Assembly (NCBI GenBank): GCA_017450485.1
Contig: JAFSTN010000042.1
Location: 107,300-171,299, forward strand
Length of the DNA: 64,000 nt
Direction of reading: 5' to 3'
DNA from: Lachnospiraceae bacterium
GTDB lineage: Bacteria; Bacillota; Clostridia; Lachnospirales; Lachnospiraceae
Positions within the stretch are counted from its first letter, which is position 1; each line of letters begins with the position of its first letter. Below the pieces are notes generated by a model. The model did not search any database. It worked only from the letters and a program-made list of their open reading frames with translations, and had not been told where the DNA came from. The position numbers and the translations under genes are program-made. Of this stretch, positions 62,425 to 64,000 are shown in pieces.

Positions 62425-63856
62425 AAAATTCTTTCTGCTGCCCGTGATCATGGCGGCCGTCCTCATCATCGCATCTATCCCTCACGTCGATGCACGTGCG
62501 ATCACACATGATGAACTTGAGGATCTCGTTCTGGTCAGAGGTGACGGTGAGCAGTTCGTGATCAGTACCATCCACTATGCTTACGGCAATAACCGATACA
62601 TCTCACTCCGAGATATGGCTTACGCGCTGTCGGGCACAGACAAATGCTTCGATGTGAGCATAGTTTCCGATCAGACCGACATCGTGACAGGTCGCGACTA
62701 TGAACCCGTCGGAGGAGAAAACACGGAGTTCGATACGGACGAGTACAGCACAGAAGGTCTGAAGATCAATCCTATATGCATAGATGAACGCGACTGCATG
62801 TATTATTCCTTTGCAGGCAAAAACAGCGAAGGCAACAGAGATCTCTACATCAGCATAACAGACCTGGCCATGGCTCTGGACTTAAACTTACGCATGGACA
62901 CCGAGTCCAACCGCATCGTTCTGGGCGACGGTGGGTTCACGGTGGATATCGATGATTATGTGAGCCAGGGTTTATATGATGAAGTGTCAAGTGCCATCGT
63001 GGGAGATGCGATGACCGGCGAGATATTCGCGTCGTTTAATCCGGATGTCTCGGTGAGCTGTGCCAGCACGACCAAGCTGATGACTTATCTGTGCATCATG
63101 GATGCGGTCAGCGACGGCGAGATATCTTTAAGCGACTCAGTGGATATCTCCGCGAATGCTGCTGCCCTGTCACAGACTTCGGACGGCGTAGTCAGGATGA
63201 AAGAAGGCCGGAGTGCGAAACTCAACGACCTGCTCTACGCACTGCTCCTGCCGTCGAGTAACGAAGCGGCCCTCGCCCTGGCGGAGCATCTCGACGGAAC
63301 CGAGGAAGCATTTGTCGAACGAATGAACAATAAGGTTCAGGAGTTATTCTTAAGTGACGCGACCTACTTCTATAACTGCCACGGACTGCCGGAGTACTCC
63401 GACACCGTCGCCGCGTCCAAGATCCAGAACCATATAAGTGCACGGGATATGTTCATACTCGCATCTCACATACTCAATAAATATCCCGAAATAAGAGATA
63501 TCACGAGCACGCAGAAGTACAAGCTGGATGTGTTTGATACCGAGATAAGGAATACCAATCCGTTGCTGTATAACCTGCCGGGAACCGTCGGTTTAAAGAC
63601 CGGTACGACCAAGGCATCAGGGGCAAGTCTCGTAGCAGCTTACGATATAACCGGAGAGTCCGGAACGAAGACCGTGGTCGCGATCGAGTACGGTGCCGAA
63701 GACGCGGCCGCCCGAAACACGGTCACGGAGATACTGATGAGATATGGTATACAATGTGATCAGGCATCGGCATATACGTCAGAGGAAGATCCTTTTCCGT
63801 ATACAGCCGATGCCCTGATACGCAGACTGATACTTATAAAAAGCCGGCAGAAGTGA
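62414..63856 (+). CDS. D-alanyl-D-alanine carboxypeptidase (S11, DacF type) with stalk
   Basis: Removes the terminal D-Ala of peptidoglycan peptides outside the membrane. A 480-residue protein with a signal peptide or N-terminal anchor (about 6-24). A stalk of two copper-amine-oxidase-N-like repeats (about 45-175; NRYISLRDMAYAL and DLYISITDLAMAL) precedes the catalytic S11 domain (about 185-470). Catalytic motifs: S218-T-T-K221, S281-S-N283 and K395-T-G397. The stalk marks a Firmicutes subgroup. The start has GGAGGTG in the upstream gene. It lies 60 bases from the IS-like end. Confidence 0.92.
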   Translation: MNSKKFFLLPVIMAAVLIIASIPHVDARAITHDELEDLVLVRGDGEQFVISTIHYAYGNNRYISLRDMAYALSGTDKCFDVSIVSDQTDIVTGRDYEPVGGENTEFDTDEYSTEGLKINPICIDERDCMYYSFAGKNSEGNRDLYISITDLAMALDLNLRMDTESNRIVLGDGGFTVDIDDYVSQGLYDEVSSAIVGDAMTGEIFASFNPDVSVSCASTTKLMTYLCIMDAVSDGEISLSDSVDISANAAALSQTSDGVVRMKEGRSAKLNDLLYALLLPSSNEAALALAEHLDGTEEAFVERMNNKVQELFLSDATYFYNCHGLPEYSDTVAASKIQNHISARDMFILASHILNKYPEIRDITSTQKYKLDVFDTEIRNTNPLLYNLPGTVGLKTGTTKASGASLVAAYDITGESGTKTVVAIEYGAEDAAARNTVTEILMRYGIQCDQASAYTSEEDPFPYTADALIRRLILIKSRQK

Positions 63857-63867
63857 TCCTGATATGC

Positions 63868-64000
63868 TACCCTCAAGTAGGACACTGAAATATAAAACCT
63901 ACTTGGGGGTATTTCTATGTCCAGAAAGAGTAAGATTGATCCAGTCCTTAAGGTCCAGTTAGTTGAACAGTATCTGAGGGGCGAAATTGGAATCAGAGAA
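63868..64000 (+). mobile_element. left end of an IS3-like insertion sequence (continues outside window)
   Basis: A 14-base imperfect inverted repeat, TACCCTCAAGTAGG (63868-63881) and CCTACTTGGGGGTA (63898-63911), lies just before the transposase start, followed by the transposase itself. The element probably begins close to 63868; the right end and target duplication are not visible. It sits 12 bases after the carboxypeptidase gene. Confidence 0.7.
63917..64000 (+). CDS. IS3-type transposase OrfA N-terminus (partial)
   Basis: Twenty-eight residues are visible before the window ends (MSRKSKIDPVLK, then VQLVEQYLRGEIGIRE), matching the start of the helix-turn-helix OrfA in IS3-family elements. 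GGGGG, six bases before the ATG, can act as the ribosome-binding site and lies in the right arm of the inverted repeat. It is too short to name the IS. Confidence 0.7.
   Translation, partial: MSRKSKIDPVLKVQLVEQYLRGEIGIRE

Overview
The window looks like a low-to-mid G+C Clostridia chromosome, most likely Lachnospiraceae. The genes are closely packed, with strong GGAGG ribosome-binding sites. Several families are typical of that group: a DUF3048 lipoprotein, DUF6020, CgeB-type glycosyltransferases, a FucI-like isomerase beside a xylulokinase, LarB/LarC, and a eukaryotic-type HisA. I identified no rRNA, tRNA, CRISPR array or prophage. The only mobile element is the left end of an IS3-like insertion at the right edge. 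No stretch longer than about 260 bases lacks a gene.

Region by region. (1) 1-4.4 kb: an edge-truncated membrane-anchored MurF-like ligase overlapping an alpha/beta hydrolase, a DUF3048 lipoprotein, a degenerate LytM/M23 envelope protein, and a monocistronic cold-shock gene with its own promoter and terminator. (2) 4.4-14 kb: a long minus-strand run in the order typA, PBP1a, yigZ, mgtE, cobO-like, dapA, dapB, hisA, joining cell-wall precursor supply (meso-DAP) to peptidoglycan polymerisation. (3) 14.2-19.2 kb: a second minus-strand run (GT2, hisC, small-multidrug-export-like protein, methyltransferase, hslO) followed by a coiled-coil protein and a terminator. (4) 19.3-26 kb: a large Cys/His-rich surface protein behind a structured leader, then larB, larC, a propeller-like lipoprotein and a small membrane protein, and a divergent asparaginase. 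(5) 26-32 kb: xylulokinase, FucI-type isomerase, dNTP triphosphohydrolase and a ClpX-like ATPase with an acidic N-terminal extension.

(6) 32-56 kb is a surface-glycan region. It holds an initiating sugar-phosphate transferase, an LCP ligase, GT2 and acyltransferase genes; then a tight operon of a hybrid kinase, MATE transporter, FRG-domain protein, MurD paralog and two CgeB-like glycosyltransferases; then a flippase. It ends in a nonulosonic-acid operon with pseF, pseI and pseG homologs, an ATP-grasp ligase, a divergent DegT-type PLP enzyme, a GT2, a GT52-like sialyltransferase and a DUF6020 membrane protein. (7) 56-64 kb: an XRE regulator, an NSS transporter, a DUF4342 protein with a palindrome over its promoter, an overlapping triplet (histidine phosphatase, MBL hydrolase, GAF/HD-GYP), and a DacF-type D,D-carboxypeptidase with an unknown membrane partner, next to the IS end.

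The strongest leads are the partial Pse pathway joined to an ATP-grasp/DegT pair, the MurD paralog joined by 4-base overlaps to two CgeB-like transferases, the Cys/His-rich surface protein with its structured leader, and several genes (PBP1a, the initiating transferase, clpX) whose promoters sit so close to the start codon that leaderless or non-Shine-Dalgarno translation is likely. All functions are read from sequence motifs by eye; no database search was run.
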